NCBI RefSeq assembly: GCF_019008365.1
Contig: NZ_JAHHUL010000022.1
Span: 1-64,000, forward strand
Source: Phosphitispora fastidiosa
GTDB taxonomy: Bacteria > Bacillota > Thermincolia > Thermincolales > UBA2595
DNA: 64,000 bases
Direction of reading: 5' to 3'
Made by a program: the position numbers and the translations under genes. Within the stretch, counting starts at the first letter, position 1. Each line of letters begins with the position of its first letter. The notes beneath the pieces are model-generated. The model did no database searches. It saw nothing but the letters and a program-made list of their open reading frames with translations, and was not told where the DNA came from. Shown here one piece after another: positions 62,985-64,000 of this stretch.

Positions 62985-64000
62985 ATGTATAATCCTGAGA
63001 ATGAAGCTATGCCCCGGGAACAGCTCAGGCAGCTGCAGCTGGAACGTTTGCAGAAAACTGTGCGCCGGGTATATGACAATGTACCGTTTTACAAGGAAAA
63101 ATTCAAAGATAAGGGAATCGAGCCGGGAGATATTAAAACTCTGGAGGATCTGAAGCTGCTGCCTTTTACTGTTAAGCAGGATCTCAGAGATAATTATCCC
63201 TTTGGGCTGTTTGCTGAGCCAATGTCAGAAGTGGTGAGGATTCATGCCTCTTCCGGGACAACCGGTAAACCAACAGTTGTCGGTTATACCCAAAACGATA
63301 TTAACACATGGTCTGAACTCATTGCCCGCTGTGTGGCCATGGTTGGCGGCAGCAAAGGAGATGTGGTTCAGGTCGCCTATGGTTACGGGTTGTTTACCGG
63401 GGGACTGGGCCTGCACTATGGAGCGGAACGGCTGGGCGCGTCCGTTATTCCGATTTCCGGAGGCAATACCAAACGCCAGCTGATGCTGATGGAGGATTTC
63501 GGTACCACCATTCTTTGTTGTACCCCGTCATATGCCCTTTTCCTTGGTGAAGAAGCAGGGGATTTTGGGGTAGATCTGGTTAACGGCAAGCTTAAGGCCG
63601 GTATTTTCGGCGCTGAGCCATGGTCAGAGAAAATGCGGGATCAACTCGAAAAGAATCTGGGAATCAAGGCATACAACATTTATGGTCTGAGTGAGATTAT
63701 GGGGCCGGGTGTTTCCATGGAATGTGAATGCCAGTGCGGGATGCATGTTATGGAAGACTATTTTATCCCTGAAGTTATCGATCCACAGACAGGAGAATCC
63801 CTGCCTTATGGCTCCAAAGGGGAGATTGTTTTTACCACCATTACTAAGGAGGCATTCCCTCTCCTGAGATACAGAACCAGGGACATATCTGTTCTGACTG
63901 AGGAAAAATGCGAATGTGGCCGTACTTTTGTGAGAATGGACCGGGTGATGGGACGTACCGATGACATGTTGATTATACGCGGTGTGAATGTATTTCCCTC
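62985..64000 (+). CDS. paaK: Phenylacetate-CoA ligase, 5' part
   Basis: The gene runs off the window end. The 338 codons present read [13 protein letters not shown], the AMP-binding motif [43 protein letters not shown] and LRYRTRDIS, characteristic of PaaK-type ligases, which activate phenylacetate or indoleacetate-like acids. The ATG at 62985 has an AAAGGAGAGG site. In anaerobic Firmicutes such ligases often work with indolepyruvate ferredoxin oxidoreductase. Confidence 0.92.
   Translation, partial: MYNPENEAMPREQLRQLQLERLQKTVRRVYDNVPFYKEKFKDKGIEPGDIKTLEDLKLLPFTVKQDLRDNYPFGLFAEPMSEVVRIHASSGTTGKPTVVGYTQNDINTWSELIARCVAMVGGSKGDVVQVAYGYGLFTGGLGLHYGAERLGASVIPISGGNTKRQLMLMEDFGTTILCCTPSYALFLGEEAGDFGVDLVNGKLKAGIFGAEPWSEKMRDQLEKNLGIKAYNIYGLSEIMGPGVSMECECQCGMHVMEDYFIPEVIDPQTGESLPYGSKGEIVFTTITKEAFPLLRYRTRDISVLTEEKCECGRTFVRMDRVMGRTDDMLIIRGVNVFP

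Overview
The window looks like a chromosome segment of an anaerobic, spore-forming Firmicute of the Peptococcaceae/Desulfotomaculales type. This is inferred from gene content, not from a 16S gene: a bacterial split pyrrolysine cassette, a split Fe-S glutamate synthase, desulfoferrodoxin, ferredoxins, a SpoIIM-like and a Spo0F-like protein, TTG/GTG starts and strong AGGAGG ribosome binding sites.

Layout. 0-8.7 kb: a six-gene type I restriction-modification operon (hsdM, RhuM-like, KilA-N, hsdS, Abi-like, hsdR), more AT-rich than its surroundings. 8.8-10 kb: a membrane metallophosphoesterase. 10-18.3 kb (minus strand): a monomethylamine/pyrrolysine operon. It reads tRNA-Pyl (CUA), a MtbA-like methyltransferase, the corrinoid protein MtmC, MtmB with an in-frame UAG at codon 203, pylSn, a 48-codon stump of pylSc, pylB, pylC, a stump of pylD and asnB. 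18.4-22.7 kb: nitrogen genes amtB, glnK, an ANTAR-domain regulator and glnA. 23-26.8 kb: a TetR regulator and an RND pump. 27-33 kb: small redox proteins and two secreted CAP-domain paralogues. 33.2-40 kb: a second glnA and a five-gene split glutamate synthase. 40-50.8 kb: MazEF, a lipoprotein, a sigma factor, a DUF362 ferredoxin protein, Tex, a NIF3-like protein, an amidohydrolase and a Spo0F-like regulator. 50.9-54 kb: a TPP riboswitch and thiD-thiE-thiC. 54-56.2 kb: an Rrf2 regulator, a creatininase-family protein and a decayed Fe-S reductase gene. 56.5-64 kb: thiL, tsaE-tsaB-rimI-tsaD, a DnaA-box cluster, lgt, a radical SAM/PDZ protein and the start of a phenylacetate-CoA ligase gene.

The main finding is regulatory. 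Five leaders carry the hallmark of ANTAR-protein antitermination: two short hairpins with six-base loops (P1 with a GATAC/GTATC stem, P2 usually GC-ARYGRC-GC), where P2 overlaps the 5' arm of an intrinsic terminator. They precede amtB, the ANTAR regulator itself, glnA1, glnA2 and, on the minus strand, the tRNA-Pyl/methylamine operon. This suggests that pyrrolysine decoding and methylamine demethylation here belong to a nitrogen-scavenging regulon, since demethylation releases ammonium.

The same cassette appears to be in decay. Most of the catalytic synthetase subunit pylSc and nearly all of pylD are missing by clean internal deletions. The tRNA has U at the discriminator position, and no replacement gene lies in the window. 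Either the genes are elsewhere in the genome, the assembly is wrong here, or this is a snapshot of a lineage losing the 22nd amino acid.

Other non-coding structure includes three copies of a long palindromic repeat (one with a nested palindrome), a second large palindrome upstream of thiL, tandem DnaA boxes before lgt, and a CsoR-like palindrome before a ferredoxin gene.
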